Origin: an uncultured Erysipelotrichaceae bacterium
GTDB taxonomy: Bacteria; Bacillota_I; Bacilli_A; RF39; UBA660
Reading direction: 5' to 3'
NCBI GenBank assembly: GCA_902783915.1
Contig: CACZSX010000054.1
Span: 1 to 12,375, forward strand
Length of the DNA stretch: 12,375 nucleotides
Shown here: positions 1-5,785 of the stretch, piece by piece
Layout of the letters: each line of letters opens with the position of its first letter
Position numbering within the stretch: position 1 is the stretch's first letter
Position numbers and translations under genes: made by a program
Notes under the pieces: generated by a model
What the model saw: only the letters and a program-made list of their open reading frames with translations
The model's database searches: none
What the model was told of the DNA's origin: nothing

Positions 1-15
1 ACACTTTCAAGTGCT

Positions 16-54
16 TGTCAAACATATATTAACACACTTGATTTTCTTAGTCAA
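16..54 (-). promoter_or_regulatory. Tandem SigA-like promoters downstream of sigH
   Basis: Seen on the minus strand just after the sigH stop: TTGACT (49-54), a 17-nt spacer, then TAATAT (26-31) preceded by TG in the extended -10 position. A second perfect -35 hexamer, TTGACA (16-21), follows, and its -10 would lie beyond the window edge. The partial palindrome CACTTTCAAGTG at 2-13 falls in the second spacer. Inferred: these drive whatever follows sigH. In related genomes that is often tRNA genes or rpmG-secE-nusG, but it is not visible here. Confidence 0.6.
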
Positions 55-660
55 CTATTTATCTAATATTTTCCTCAACTTTAAACGGATTCTCTGAAGT
101 GCTGTATCTACTGATTTATAACTCTTATCTAAAAGTGATGCTATTTCCTTATATTCAAGTCCCATTACTTTTAAATCAAATACATTCTTTTCAAAATGGC
201 TTAATTCTTTATATAAACTATTGTATATATACTCCATTTTTTCATCATCTTCTACTTTTATACTAGGATCAATACTATCACCTAGTATAAAATCAAGGAG
301 AGTACTACCTTCTTCATCAATAGAAGCATCCAGTGAATATGAATCATTTAATAATGAATGTTTTTTTCTTCTGGCAGTAGCAAGAACAGATAATATTTGT
401 CTTTCAATACACATATTAGCAAAAGATGCAAATTTAGTATCTTTATTATCTTTATAAGAATTAATAGCTTCTGCAAGACCTAACATTCCCTCCTGAAATA
501 AGTCATTATATTCAAGTCCTACTTTCTTACCTAATAATTTATATTTTTTTGCTTTCATATCTATTACTTGCTTATATTTGTTATATAATACGTTCTCTGC
601 TTCTTCATTTGAATCATTTATTAAGTACAATAATTCATAGTCATTGTAATCTTTATACAT
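55..660 (-). CDS. sigH: RNA polymerase sigma factor, SigH (sigma-30) type
   Basis: A sigma-70 family factor of 201 aa. Region 2 shows DLFQEGMLGL (residues 53-62) and the 2.3/2.4 stretch FASFANMCIERQIL (77-90), followed by ARRKKHSLLN, which closely parallels the TRQKHIPLN segment of Bacillus SigH. A region 4 helix-turn-helix lies at about 168-197 (EYKEIASLLDKSYKSVDTAL). In known spore formers SigH drives transition-state and early sporulation genes. The reading frame extends to a TTG at 681 inside rlmB. The ATG at 660 is preferred because AAAGGA lies about 9 nt upstream and that TTG has no clear ribosome binding site. It is the last gene of mrnC-rlmB-sigH, with a 4-nt gap after rlmB; the same rlmB-sigH order is found in Bacillus. 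Clostridial and other SigH-like factors look alike, so the regulon is inferred. Confidence 0.88.
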   Translation of the reverse strand: MYKDYNDYELLYLINDSNEEAENVLYNKYKQVIDMKAKKYKLLGKKVGLEYNDLFQEGMLGLAEAINSYKDNKDTKFASFANMCIERQILSVLATARRKKHSLLNDSYSLDASIDEEGSTLLDFILGDSIDPSIKVEDDEKMEYIYNSLYKELSHFEKNVFDLKVMGLEYKEIASLLDKSYKSVDTALQRIRLKLRKILDK

Positions 661-664
661 ATTA

Positions 665-1363
665 TCAATTCCTTTTTTCAATTATTTCATATATTAATAT
701 ACCTGCTGCCACAGAAGCATTAAGACTATTAATTTTTCCATTCATAGGAATATTTACAACATAATCGCATTTTTCTCTAACCAATCTACTTATTCCAAAA
801 CCTTCACTGCCTATTATTAATGCTACTGGAATATTATAATCAATACTATTATATGGGACACTATCTGTCATATCTGTTCCTACTATCCACAACCCTTTTT
901 CTTTTAAATAATCAATTGTTCTATTTAGATTAGTAACCATAGATATTTTGATATTATTAAGAGCTCCTGCGCTTGTCTTCATAACAGTAGAATTAACAGA
1001 TACACTTCTATCTTTAGGTATTATAATTCCGTCTACTCCTGCAGCTTCACAAGTTCTTATAATTGCCCCAAAATTATGTGGATCTTCTAAATGATCTAAT
1101 ATAACTATAAATGGATTTTCATTATCTAGCAATTCATCTATTTCACAATATTCATAATCAGGTATATCCAATATTATACCTTGACTATTTTCTTTTTCAA
1201 ATCTCAAAAAATCTTTTTTTGTAAGATAATTTATACAAATATTGTTTTTTTGTAACATAGAAATAATATTTTTGTCATTAAAATCTTCCAAAATATACGC
1301 TTTTGTAATTTTTTTATTATTTAATAAAGTTTCTTTAGCAACATTTTTACCATATACTAACAT
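665..1363 (-). CDS. rlmB: 23S rRNA (guanosine-2'-O-)-methyltransferase RlmB (SpoU/TrmH family)
   Basis: A SpoU-family SAM-dependent 2'-O-methyltransferase of 232 aa. Residues 1-70 form a substrate-binding domain (MLVYGKNVAKETL start). The SPOUT knot domain carries motif 1 (DPHNFGAIIRTCEAAG, with N97 and R103), motif 2 (GSEGFG, 185-190) and motif 3 (NSLNASVAAGILIYE, 212-226). RlmB methylates G2251 in the peptidyl-transferase loop of 23S rRNA; the Bacillus member is YacO. The substrate is assigned by homology, and other TrmH-like RNA methylases share these motifs. The ATG lies 1 nt after the mrnC stop, and its GGGGGA ribosome binding site is formed by the last mrnC codons, so translation is probably coupled. 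The stop is TGA. Confidence 0.92.
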   Translation of the reverse strand: MLVYGKNVAKETLLNNKKITKAYILEDFNDKNIISMLQKNNICINYLTKKDFLRFEKENSQGIILDIPDYEYCEIDELLDNENPFIVILDHLEDPHNFGAIIRTCEAAGVDGIIIPKDRSVSVNSTVMKTSAGALNNIKISMVTNLNRTIDYLKEKGLWIVGTDMTDSVPYNSIDYNIPVALIIGSEGFGISRLVREKCDYVVNIPMNGKINSLNASVAAGILIYEIIEKRN

Positions 1364-1364
1364 A

Positions 1365-1733
1365 CTATTCCCCCATAATATAATTAACTATTTCATCTAT
1401 CTTTTTTTTATTATTAATTAAATATAAATATCCAATTAATGCTTCAAAACCAGTAGCAACTTTATAAGTTATAATATCTGTATTTGAAGGATGTGAATTC
1501 ACTTTGCTATTTCTAGCTCTTTTATAAATATCTAATTCTTCTTCACTTAAAGTATTCAAAAGTTCTTCCATATATTTAGCTTGTCCCTTAGCACTTACAT
1601 ATTTTGTACATTCTTTTTGTAAATCATTAACTTTATTTATTTTTTTCTCTATAAGTTTCTTTCTTATTTCAAGTTCATATACAGCATCACCTATATATGC
1701 TAGTACAAGTGGATTTATTAAATTTATATTCAT
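1365..1733 (-). CDS. mrnC: Mini-ribonuclease III (MrnC)
   Basis: A 122-aa RNase III catalytic domain without a double-stranded RNA-binding domain, as expected for Mini-III. The signature LAYIGDAVYE (residues 11-20) contains the predicted metal-binding Asp16. A second acidic site lies in GFEALIGYLYL (95-105; Glu97). In Bacillus this enzyme matures the ends of 23S rRNA. Its position directly upstream of rlmB, another 23S-acting enzyme, matches Bacillus yazC-yacO. The start has GGAGGT 5 nt upstream, in the short gap after divIC. In Bacillus cysS precedes this gene; here divIC does. Confidence 0.92.
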   Translation of the reverse strand: MNINLINPLVLAYIGDAVYELEIRKKLIEKKINKVNDLQKECTKYVSAKGQAKYMEELLNTLSEEELDIYKRARNSKVNSHPSNTDIITYKVATGFEALIGYLYLINNKKKIDEIVNYIMGE

Positions 1734-1743
1734 ATAACCTCCA

Positions 1744-1774
1744 TAAAAAAAGAAAGAATATTTATTTTATTCTT
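1744..1774 (-). terminator. Possible weak intrinsic terminator between divIC and mrnC
   Basis: On the minus strand the 3' end of divIC forms AAGAATA, a 7-nt loop and TATTCTT (arms 1768-1774 and 1754-1760), followed by TCTTTTTTTA. The layout of hairpin plus U-tract is right, but the stem has only one G-C pair, so it may only attenuate transcription or be chance in AT-rich DNA. The mrnC ribosome binding site follows directly. Confidence 0.35.
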
Positions 1775-2052
1775 ATATTTAATTCTCCATCTTTAGAATA
1801 TAAATATTGCTCTCTTGCAAATCTTGCTACATAATCAGGATCTTGTAATTTTTCGGTTTCTACTTTCAAATAAGCTTCTTCTTCTTCCAATTTTTTTAAT
1901 TCTGCATTATAAAATATTTTCTCGTTTCTTTTTACTAGTATTTGTTTCCAAACCGAAAATAGATTCACTAATATAAGTGAAATTAAAGTGATTGTTACTA
2001 CCGAAATTAATAAAACTCTTCTTTTAGATTTCTTAGTTAATCTTCGTGACAT
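1762..2052 (-). CDS. divIC: Cell-division protein of the DivIC/FtsB family
   Basis: A 96-aa bitopic membrane protein. It has a short basic cytoplasmic N-terminus (SRRLTKKSKRR), one transmembrane helix (about residues 13-35) and an extracellular leucine/glutamate-rich coiled coil (about 37-70). It ends in the family signature DPDYVARFAREQYLYSKDGE, comparable to the AREEYLLSKPGE region of septum-formation initiators. DivIC pairs with FtsL at the division septum and helps control septal peptidoglycan synthesis. Its place after yabP-yabQ is the same as in Bacillus. It starts with ATG behind AGGAGA and has its own strong promoter. FtsL is a less likely alternative because the C-terminal motif and context fit DivIC. 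Confidence 0.9.
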   Translation of the reverse strand: MSRRLTKKSKRRVLLISVVTITLISLILVNLFSVWKQILVKRNEKIFYNAELKKLEEEEAYLKVETEKLQDPDYVARFAREQYLYSKDGELNIRIK

Positions 2053-2073
2053 ACACTCTTCTCCTGTATGCGA

Positions 2074-2102
2074 ATTATAACACTGGAAATGTAAAAAATC
2101 AA
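2074..2102 (-). promoter_or_regulatory. SigA-type promoter with extended -10 for divIC
   Basis: Minus strand: TTGATT (2097-2102), an exact 17-nt spacer, TATAAT (2074-2079), with TG in the extended -10 position. The -35 overlaps the yabQ stop codon. The start point would lie about 7 nt downstream, giving a 5' leader of roughly 15 nt just long enough for AGGAGA. It separates vegetative division-gene expression from the sporulation pair upstream. Confidence 0.75.
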
Positions 2103-2386
2103 CGATTTTTAGGCTTTAAATACTTACTTGTCAGTTTATTAACACTTAAAAATCCAAGTATTATAGATAGTATAAAATAAAAATGTAATACTCCATTATT
2201 TAAATATCTAAGTATTATAAAATATAATAATACATTGTCTATAACAAACATTAAATTAAATACAATTTTTTTAATACCTTTTGAAAGATAAATAAATTTA
2301 TAATTTATATTTAATAAAAAAGAAAAAAAACAACCATATATAAAAGAAAATATAATTGATTTAATTTGTATATTTAATGGTATCAT
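2099..2386 (-). CDS. yabQ: Spore cortex biosynthesis protein YabQ
   Basis: A 95-aa integral membrane protein with three or four hydrophobic segments (about residues 8-26, 39-62 and 67-82). The N-terminal pattern PLNIQIKSIIFSFIYGCFFSFLLN and the C-terminal LNNGVLHFYFILSIILGFLS fit the YabQ family, in which a GxLRFYxxLGxxLG-like segment is conserved. In Bacillus YabQ localises to the outer forespore membrane and is needed for cortex formation. The ATG overlaps the yabP stop by 4 nt (ATGA), so the two are translationally coupled, as in Bacillus. The protein is shorter than Bacillus YabQ. Assignment rests on pattern plus context, as the sequence is highly diverged. Confidence 0.8.
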   Translation of the reverse strand: MIPLNIQIKSIIFSFIYGCFFSFLLNINYKFIYLSKGIKKIVFNLMFVIDNVLLYFIILRYLNNGVLHFYFILSIILGFLSVNKLTSKYLKPKNR

Positions 2387-2658
2387 TTAAATAATTTAGT
2401 TAAAAAACTTTCATCATTGTTTTTCTTTTTTATATTTTCTAAATAAGTTAAACTATTTACTTTACCTTTAATTACTACTTTCCCCTCAATAGTATCGAGT
2501 TTAATCATTTCAAGTGATTCTCCTTTGATATTCATGTAACCCATAACTGTTTCTAATAAAAATTCTTCTTTATCAAAACTTTCTATTTTGTTTACTCCTG
2601 ATATGTTTATAGTACTTCTATCAAGTATACTTAAATTATGACTACTACTATTATTCAT
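2383..2658 (-). CDS. yabP: Sporulation protein YabP (YabP/YqfC family)
   Basis: A 91-aa protein with the YabP/YqfC pattern: HNLSILDRSTINISGVNKIESFD, then EEFLLETVMGYMNIKGESLEMIKLD and a beta-rich GKVVIKGKVNSLTY. YabP is a SigE-controlled protein of the mother cell in Bacillus, associated with the spore coat and cortex. The open frame continues upstream into spoVG, but the ATG at 2658 is chosen because GGGTGAT lies just before it and the family begins near here. It is followed by yabQ with an ATGA overlap. The yabO (rqcP) gene that precedes yabP in Bacillus is absent. The C-terminal 20 residues are lysine-rich and not conserved. Confidence 0.9.
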   Translation of the reverse strand: MNNSSSHNLSILDRSTINISGVNKIESFDKEEFLLETVMGYMNIKGESLEMIKLDTIEGKVVIKGKVNSLTYLENIKKKNNDESFLTKLFK

Positions 2659-2673
2659 ATAATCACCCATTAA

Positions 2674-2703
2674 AGTATATGCAACATAATAAAAAAAATA
2701 CTG
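2674..2703 (-). promoter_or_regulatory. SigE-like promoter for yabP-yabQ
   Basis: Minus strand: CATATACT (2674-2681) matches the SigE -10 consensus CATAYAMT at every position. CAGTATT (2697-2703), 15 nt upstream, matches 5 of 7 positions of the -35 consensus KMATATT. The predicted start leaves a leader of about a dozen nucleotides carrying GGGTGAT. Bacillus yabP is known to be SigE dependent, which supports the reading. The spacer is an AT tract, so a chance match is possible. Confidence 0.55.
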
Positions 2704-2704
2704 A

Positions 2705-2977
2705 TTATTCTTCAGTATCTTCTTCTGTATTTTCGTATTCTGTAAAAATTGCATCTTCAAACATCTTACGAGTTTCAGCATTTAGAGGATGTGCAACATC
2801 TTCATTCTCGTTGTTTTTATTTTTACGACTTGGCATAGCAAGTTTTAATCTATCTTCTGATTCATATATTCTGATTCCCTTGATTTTAAAGCAATCATCT
2901 AAAACAACAGTAGCTATTCCTTTCATTCGATCATTTTTGCCAGACACTTTGTGTACTGATACAGATGTTATTTTCAA
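2705..2977 (-). CDS. spoVG: Septation/sporulation regulator SpoVG
   Basis: A 90-aa member of the SpoVG family. Conserved blocks are MKGIATVVLDDCFKIKGIRI, LAMPSRK and DVAHPLN, followed by an acidic tail (EYENTEEDTEE). SpoVG is a small nucleic-acid-binding regulator that affects asymmetric septation in Bacillus and binds DNA or RNA in other Firmicutes. The preferred start is TTG at 2977, giving MKITSVSVHKV, which matches the family N-terminus. AAGGAG lies 9 nt before it, while the in-frame TTG at 2986 overlaps that site. It has a strong promoter of its own and sits between veg and yabP. In Bacillus the gene is near purR-yabJ, which are absent here. Confidence 0.95.
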   Translation of the reverse strand: MKITSVSVHKVSGKNDRMKGIATVVLDDCFKIKGIRIYESEDRLKLAMPSRKNKNNENEDVAHPLNAETRKMFEDAIFTEYENTEEDTEE

Positions 2978-3000
2978 GTAAATCAACTCCTTCTATAATA

Positions 3001-3029
3001 ATTTTAACTTTTTATTATTAAAAAGTCAA
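3001..3029 (-). promoter_or_regulatory. SigA-type promoter for spoVG with an inverted repeat in its spacer
   Basis: Minus strand: TTGACT (3024-3029), a 17-nt spacer, TAAAAT (3001-3006). A 7-bp inverted repeat, ACTTTTT-AATAAT-AAAAAGT (about 3008-3027), covers the end of the -35 and most of the spacer. It could be an operator or the remains of a veg terminator, but there is no U-tract after it on the minus strand. Bacillus spoVG uses SigH; no convincing SigH site was found here. Confidence 0.65.
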
Positions 3030-3035
3030 CAATAT

Positions 3036-3248
3036 TTACATATATTCAACCTCAATATTTCCAGTTAAAATATCAGAATAATTAAAACTTCTTTTTATAC
3101 TATCATCACATCTAACAATAAAAATTCTTTCATACATTTCAACAATATTTCCACTTACATATTCTGACTTATTTCTAATATTATTAATTTTAATTTTTAA
3201 CTTTTTTAAACTATTTATATATAATTCTTTTTTTATTTGATTTATCAT
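3036..3248 (-). CDS. veg: Veg family protein
   Basis: A 70-aa small basic protein. The C-terminal half, GNIVEMYERIFIVRC...RSFNYSDILTGNIEVEY, matches the Veg family (ILAETYPSVFVIQL...VSYSYADILTETVELTF in Bacillus). In Bacillus Veg is highly expressed and linked to biofilm regulation and spore outgrowth; the biochemical role is not settled. Its place after ksgA fits Bacillus ksgA-yabG-veg with yabG lost. The start is uncertain. ATG at 3248 matches the family length but has no ribosome binding site. An ATG at 3323 inside ksgA would add a hydrophobic poly-Phe segment that looks unlike the family. A weak AAAGGA lies 27 nt before 3248, separated by a U-rich tract. Confidence 0.82.
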   Translation of the reverse strand: MINQIKKELYINSLKKLKIKINNIRNKSEYVSGNIVEMYERIFIVRCDDSIKRSFNYSDILTGNIEVEYM

Positions 3249-3285
3249 AATTAAGTATATTAAAAAAAAGAAAAATAATTCCTTT

Positions 3286-4086
3286 TTAAGATAATCTATT
3301 AGATATTTTAACAAACATCTCAAGCGGCAACGATTCTGCTCTTACATCATCATTATAATTATTTTCCTTTAATACTTCGCTTATTATATTAAAGTTATAA
3401 TTCTTTAAATTATTTTTTAATGTCTTTCTTTTTTGAGTAAATGAATCTCTAATTAATTTAAAAAATAACTCTTCATTTATTACATTTAATTTTTCTTCTT
3501 TTTTATTTAAGCATATTACTATACTATCTACATTTGGCTTGGGAATAAATACATTTTTACTAACTACAAATAATTTGTTTACATTAAAGTAATAATTTAT
3601 AAATACTGTTAATGAATTATATTCTTTAGTATTAGGTTTTGCGGAAAATCTATCTCCTACTTCTTTTTGAACCATAACTACTATTTTATCAACATTTAAA
3701 TTATCAGTAATAATTTTATTTATTATTGGAGTAGTTATATAGTACGGTAAATTAGCTATAACATATAATTTTTTATAATTGTATTTTTTTATATCTTCTT
3801 TTATATCTCTTTTTAAAAAGTCATCAAATATTATATTTGCATTTATAGTATTCAGAATTGGTTTTAGTGTTTCATCTATTTCATAACCTATCACCATATC
3901 TGTATATTCTATTATTTTTTTAGTAAGCGCTCCCGCACCACAACCTATTTCAATTACCAATGTATCCCTGTCTACATCTGCACTTTTTACAATATTATTT
4001 AATATATTGTCATCTGTCAAAAAATTTTGACCAAATTTCTTTTTAAATTTAAAATCATAATTAGTTATAAATTCTTTCTGATTCAT
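3286..4086 (-). CDS. rsmA: 16S rRNA (adenine-N6,N6)-dimethyltransferase RsmA/KsgA
   Basis: A 266-aa class I SAM-dependent methyltransferase of the KsgA/Erm type. Visible motifs are FGQNFL (18-23), the SAM-binding EIGCGAGALT (46-55) and the catalytic motif IV NLPYYI (112-117). A PKPNVDS stretch typical of the family follows, then a helical C-terminal domain. RsmA dimethylates two adjacent adenines near the 3' end of 16S rRNA late in 30S assembly. The family includes Erm enzymes, but the neighbours (tatD, veg) indicate the housekeeping enzyme. The ATG has AAAGGTG just upstream, immediately after the U-tract of a terminator, with no room for a promoter between them. The rnmV gene that normally precedes ksgA is absent. 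Confidence 0.96.
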   Translation of the reverse strand: MNQKEFITNYDFKFKKKFGQNFLTDDNILNNIVKSADVDRDTLVIEIGCGAGALTKKIIEYTDMVIGYEIDETLKPILNTINANIIFDDFLKRDIKEDIKKYNYKKLYVIANLPYYITTPIINKIITDNLNVDKIVVMVQKEVGDRFSAKPNTKEYNSLTVFINYYFNVNKLFVVSKNVFIPKPNVDSIVICLNKKEEKLNVINEELFFKLIRDSFTQKRKTLKNNLKNYNFNIISEVLKENNYNDDVRAESLPLEMFVKISNRLS

Positions 4087-4098
4087 AAATTCACCTTT

Positions 4099-4120
4099 AA
4101 AAAAACTCCAAAAAGGAGTT
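4099..4120 (-). terminator. Rho-independent terminator after the 3D-domain gene
   Basis: Minus strand: perfect 6-bp stem AACTCC/GGAGTT (4115-4120 and 4104-4109), five-T loop, and a run of seven T (4099-4105) that begins in the 3' arm. The 5' arm overlaps the stop codon of the 3D-domain gene. The complementary strand lacks a T-tract, so it acts in one direction. The ksgA ribosome binding site abuts its tail. Confidence 0.8.
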
Positions 4121-4706
4121 ATCTTCCATAACGTAGTATTTCCATTGTTACATTTCTTCTTCTACCAAATATATATACGTCATCAGAATGTTCTGTTTCA
4201 AACATTAAATCTATTAGAATCTCTCCTCTACTCCAAGCTTGTCTCATAGCAGATCCTGTATCTAATACTATGCCTAATATATAACCATCTATATTAGCCC
4301 CACTCATTCTCATAACTGTCCCTATTGGAAATTTTGTATTTGCTGCTGCCAATATTCTTAATTCTCCAAATTCATCATCTACATATGTTGTAGTAATTGT
4401 TTTATATACACCATTTACTTTTTCTGCAACCTTATATCCAGATGAAGTAATACCAATACATCCAACACAATCAGGTCCATATGCCGTTACTGTCCCAACA
4501 AATGTATCTATAATTGGATATTCACCTACTAAAGACACCTCATTAACCAAAGTATCTCTATAAGGTACTAAACTATATATCGAATTAACATTAATTACTG
4601 AACTAGAACTTTCAAAATTTGGAGTGATAAAAACACTTGATAAAGCGCAAATCATAACAACTACTAAAGATATACATTTTAACATATTTGCTGTTATGTT
4701 TTTCAT
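4119..4706 (-). CDS. Exported 3D-domain protein (YabE/RpfB-like region, no G5 domain)
   Basis: A 195-aa protein with a short basic N-terminus and a hydrophobic helix (about 9-28) acting as signal or anchor, then a linker and a C-terminal 3D domain (about 70-195). Recognisable 3D segments are GTVTAYGPDCVGCIGITSSG, ILAAANTKFPIGT, VLDTG (Asp149), EILIDLMF (Asp166) and FGRRRNVTMEILRYG. 3D domains resemble the MltA lytic-transglycosylase fold, and in Bacillus the gene here is yabE, a cell-wall protein. This one is much shorter and lacks the YabE DUF348 and G5 domains. The position of the first signature Asp appears to be Asn123. The start has GAGGTGATAAA before ATG. It lies 24 nt after tatD, probably in the same transcript, which ends at the terminator. 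Muralytic activity is inferred, not shown. Confidence 0.85.
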   Translation of the reverse strand: MKNITANMLKCISLVVVMICALSSVFITPNFESSSSVINVNSIYSLVPYRDTLVNEVSLVGEYPIIDTFVGTVTAYGPDCVGCIGITSSGYKVAEKVNGVYKTITTTYVDDEFGELRILAAANTKFPIGTVMRMSGANIDGYILGIVLDTGSAMRQAWSRGEILIDLMFETEHSDDVYIFGRRRNVTMEILRYGR

Positions 4707-4730
4707 TTTATCACCTCTTCAAGTTAAATG

Positions 4731-5483
4731 TTAACATAATTTACTATCCAAGTCAAATATGCTATTTGCGTTATCATTAGTTATTTTTATTACATCATCA
4801 CAACTAATATTTTTTAAATTAGATATATATTGGACTATATACTTTAAATTTAATGGGGTGTTCTTTTTACCCCTTACTGGTTCAGGCGATAAATATGGTG
4901 AATCTGTTTCTAATACAATATTTGAAATGTCAATCTTAGATATTATATCTTTAAGATTACAATTTTTAAATGTAATTACCCCACCTATACCAAGTTTAAA
5001 ACCCAAATCAATAAATTTATTTGCCATTTCTAAACTACCAGAAAAAGCATGCAATACACCCTTTACTTTATATTTTTTTAATATTTCATATGTATCCATT
5101 ATCGCATCTCTAGAGTGAATAATAACTGGTTTATTATATTTTTCTGCCAATAAAAGTTGATTTTCAAACAACTCTTTTTGTTTTTGAATATTTTCTTTAC
5201 CATAATGATAATCTAATCCTATTTCTCCTATTGCTACTACATTTGATATATTGCTTTCAATATATTCTATGTAATTACTTTCTATTTTTTCTACTTCTGA
5301 TGGATGAAACCCAATAGCAGCATATATATTACTATATTTACTTGATAAACTTAATACCTCATTATTTGATTCTTTATCTACTCCATTATTAATGCATATT
5401 ATATCATTTTTTTTAATGTCAACTATCAATTCTTCTAAATTATCATAATCTATAGCTGATAGATGACAGTGTGTATCAATCAT
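4731..5483 (-). CDS. tatD: TatD-family metal-dependent DNase
   Basis: A 250-aa amidohydrolase-fold protein. Predicted metal ligands are all visible: His5 and His7 in DTHCHL, Glu87 in GEIGLDYH, His123 in IIHSRD, His145 in VLHAFSG and Asp194 in ETDSPYLSP. Length is typical of the family. TatD proteins are 3'-5' exonucleases linked to DNA repair and DNA degradation; the member between metG and ksgA in Bacillus is YabD. The start is ATG behind GAGGTGAT. An 11-bp inverted repeat containing an extended -10 lies just upstream. Confidence 0.95.
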   Translation of the reverse strand: MIDTHCHLSAIDYDNLEELIVDIKKNDIICINNGVDKESNNEVLSLSSKYSNIYAAIGFHPSEVEKIESNYIEYIESNISNVVAIGEIGLDYHYGKENIQKQKELFENQLLLAEKYNKPVIIHSRDAIMDTYEILKKYKVKGVLHAFSGSLEMANKFIDLGFKLGIGGVITFKNCNLKDIISKIDISNIVLETDSPYLSPEPVRGKKNTPLNLKYIVQYISNLKNISCDDVIKITNDNANSIFDLDSKLC

Positions 5484-5499
5484 AATATCACCTCATAAT

Positions 5500-5526
5500 A
5501 AAATTATACCACAAAGGTATAATTTT
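5500..5526 (-). promoter_or_regulatory. Perfect 11-bp inverted repeat holding a candidate tatD promoter
   Basis: Arms AAAATTATACC (5500-5510) and GGTATAATTTT (5516-5526) are exact complements around a 5-nt loop. On the minus strand the second arm contains TGGTATAAT, a complete extended -10 element, and the spacing to the tatD ribosome binding site matches that seen for divIC. No good -35 is present. The repeat also overlaps the stop of the upstream small gene, so it may act as a terminator hairpin or operator; the tail on the minus strand is only TTTTATT. Confidence 0.55.
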
Positions 5527-5695
5527 ATATTTTTTTAACTTTTAATATAAATACAACAAAATAACCAATTACTACTAACAAATAAATCAAATCTATATAA
5601 GAAAAGTTGAATATTAGACATCCTATACAACAATACATAATTAAGCAAAATCCAATACATGTTCTTTTTATAGATTTATCTACATATTTTTTCAT
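5525..5695 (-). CDS. Small hypothetical membrane protein, two transmembrane helices
   Basis: I do not recognise this 56-aa protein. It begins with a basic stretch (MKKYVDKSIKR) and has two hydrophobic segments (about residues 12-29, cysteine-rich, and 32-51), ending in KVKK. The likely topology is both ends in the cytoplasm. The ATG at 5695 is chosen because AAAGGAG lies 5 nt upstream; an upstream extension to 5752 has no such site. It lies between another small membrane gene and tatD, a place where Bacillus has no gene between metS and tatD. Real translation is supported by the strong ribosome binding site, but no function can be assigned. Confidence 0.6.
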   Translation of the reverse strand: MKKYVDKSIKRTCIGFCLIMYCCIGCLIFNFSYIDLIYLLVVIGYFVVFILKVKKI

Positions 5696-5785
5696 AGAAT
5701 CTCCTTTGCTAATATTTACCGCTATTTTATAATAACACATAAATATTATCATATAACTCTTAAAAATATGTATTTTATTGTCAGT

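Noticed and set aside
221..764. Plus-strand open frames opposite sigH and the end of rlmB.
   Set aside because: They are shadows of well-supported minus-strand genes, with low-complexity Ser/Leu/Ile composition and no ribosome binding sites.
2659..2781. Extension of yabP upstream into spoVG.
   Set aside because: The added 41 residues are antigenic to no family pattern, overlap spoVG, and lack a start signal; the ATG at 2658 has GGGTGAT.
2679..2981. Plus-strand 100-codon frame opposite spoVG.
   Set aside because: It mirrors the spoVG codons; SpoVG is clearly recognisable on the other strand.
3030..3060. Possible SigH promoter (GAGGTTGAAT region) upstream of spoVG.
   Set aside because: No matching GAAT -10 at 12-14 nt; the nearest is GACT. 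The SigA-type element is much better.
4759..5118. Plus-strand 119-codon frame opposite tatD.
   Set aside because: Antisense shadow of tatD, whose metal ligands are all present; no homology or start signal seen.
5696..5785. Possible promoter in the 90-nt gap before the 56-aa membrane gene (TATAAA, CTGACA).
   Set aside because: The hexamers are not at workable spacing and the region is nearly all A/T.
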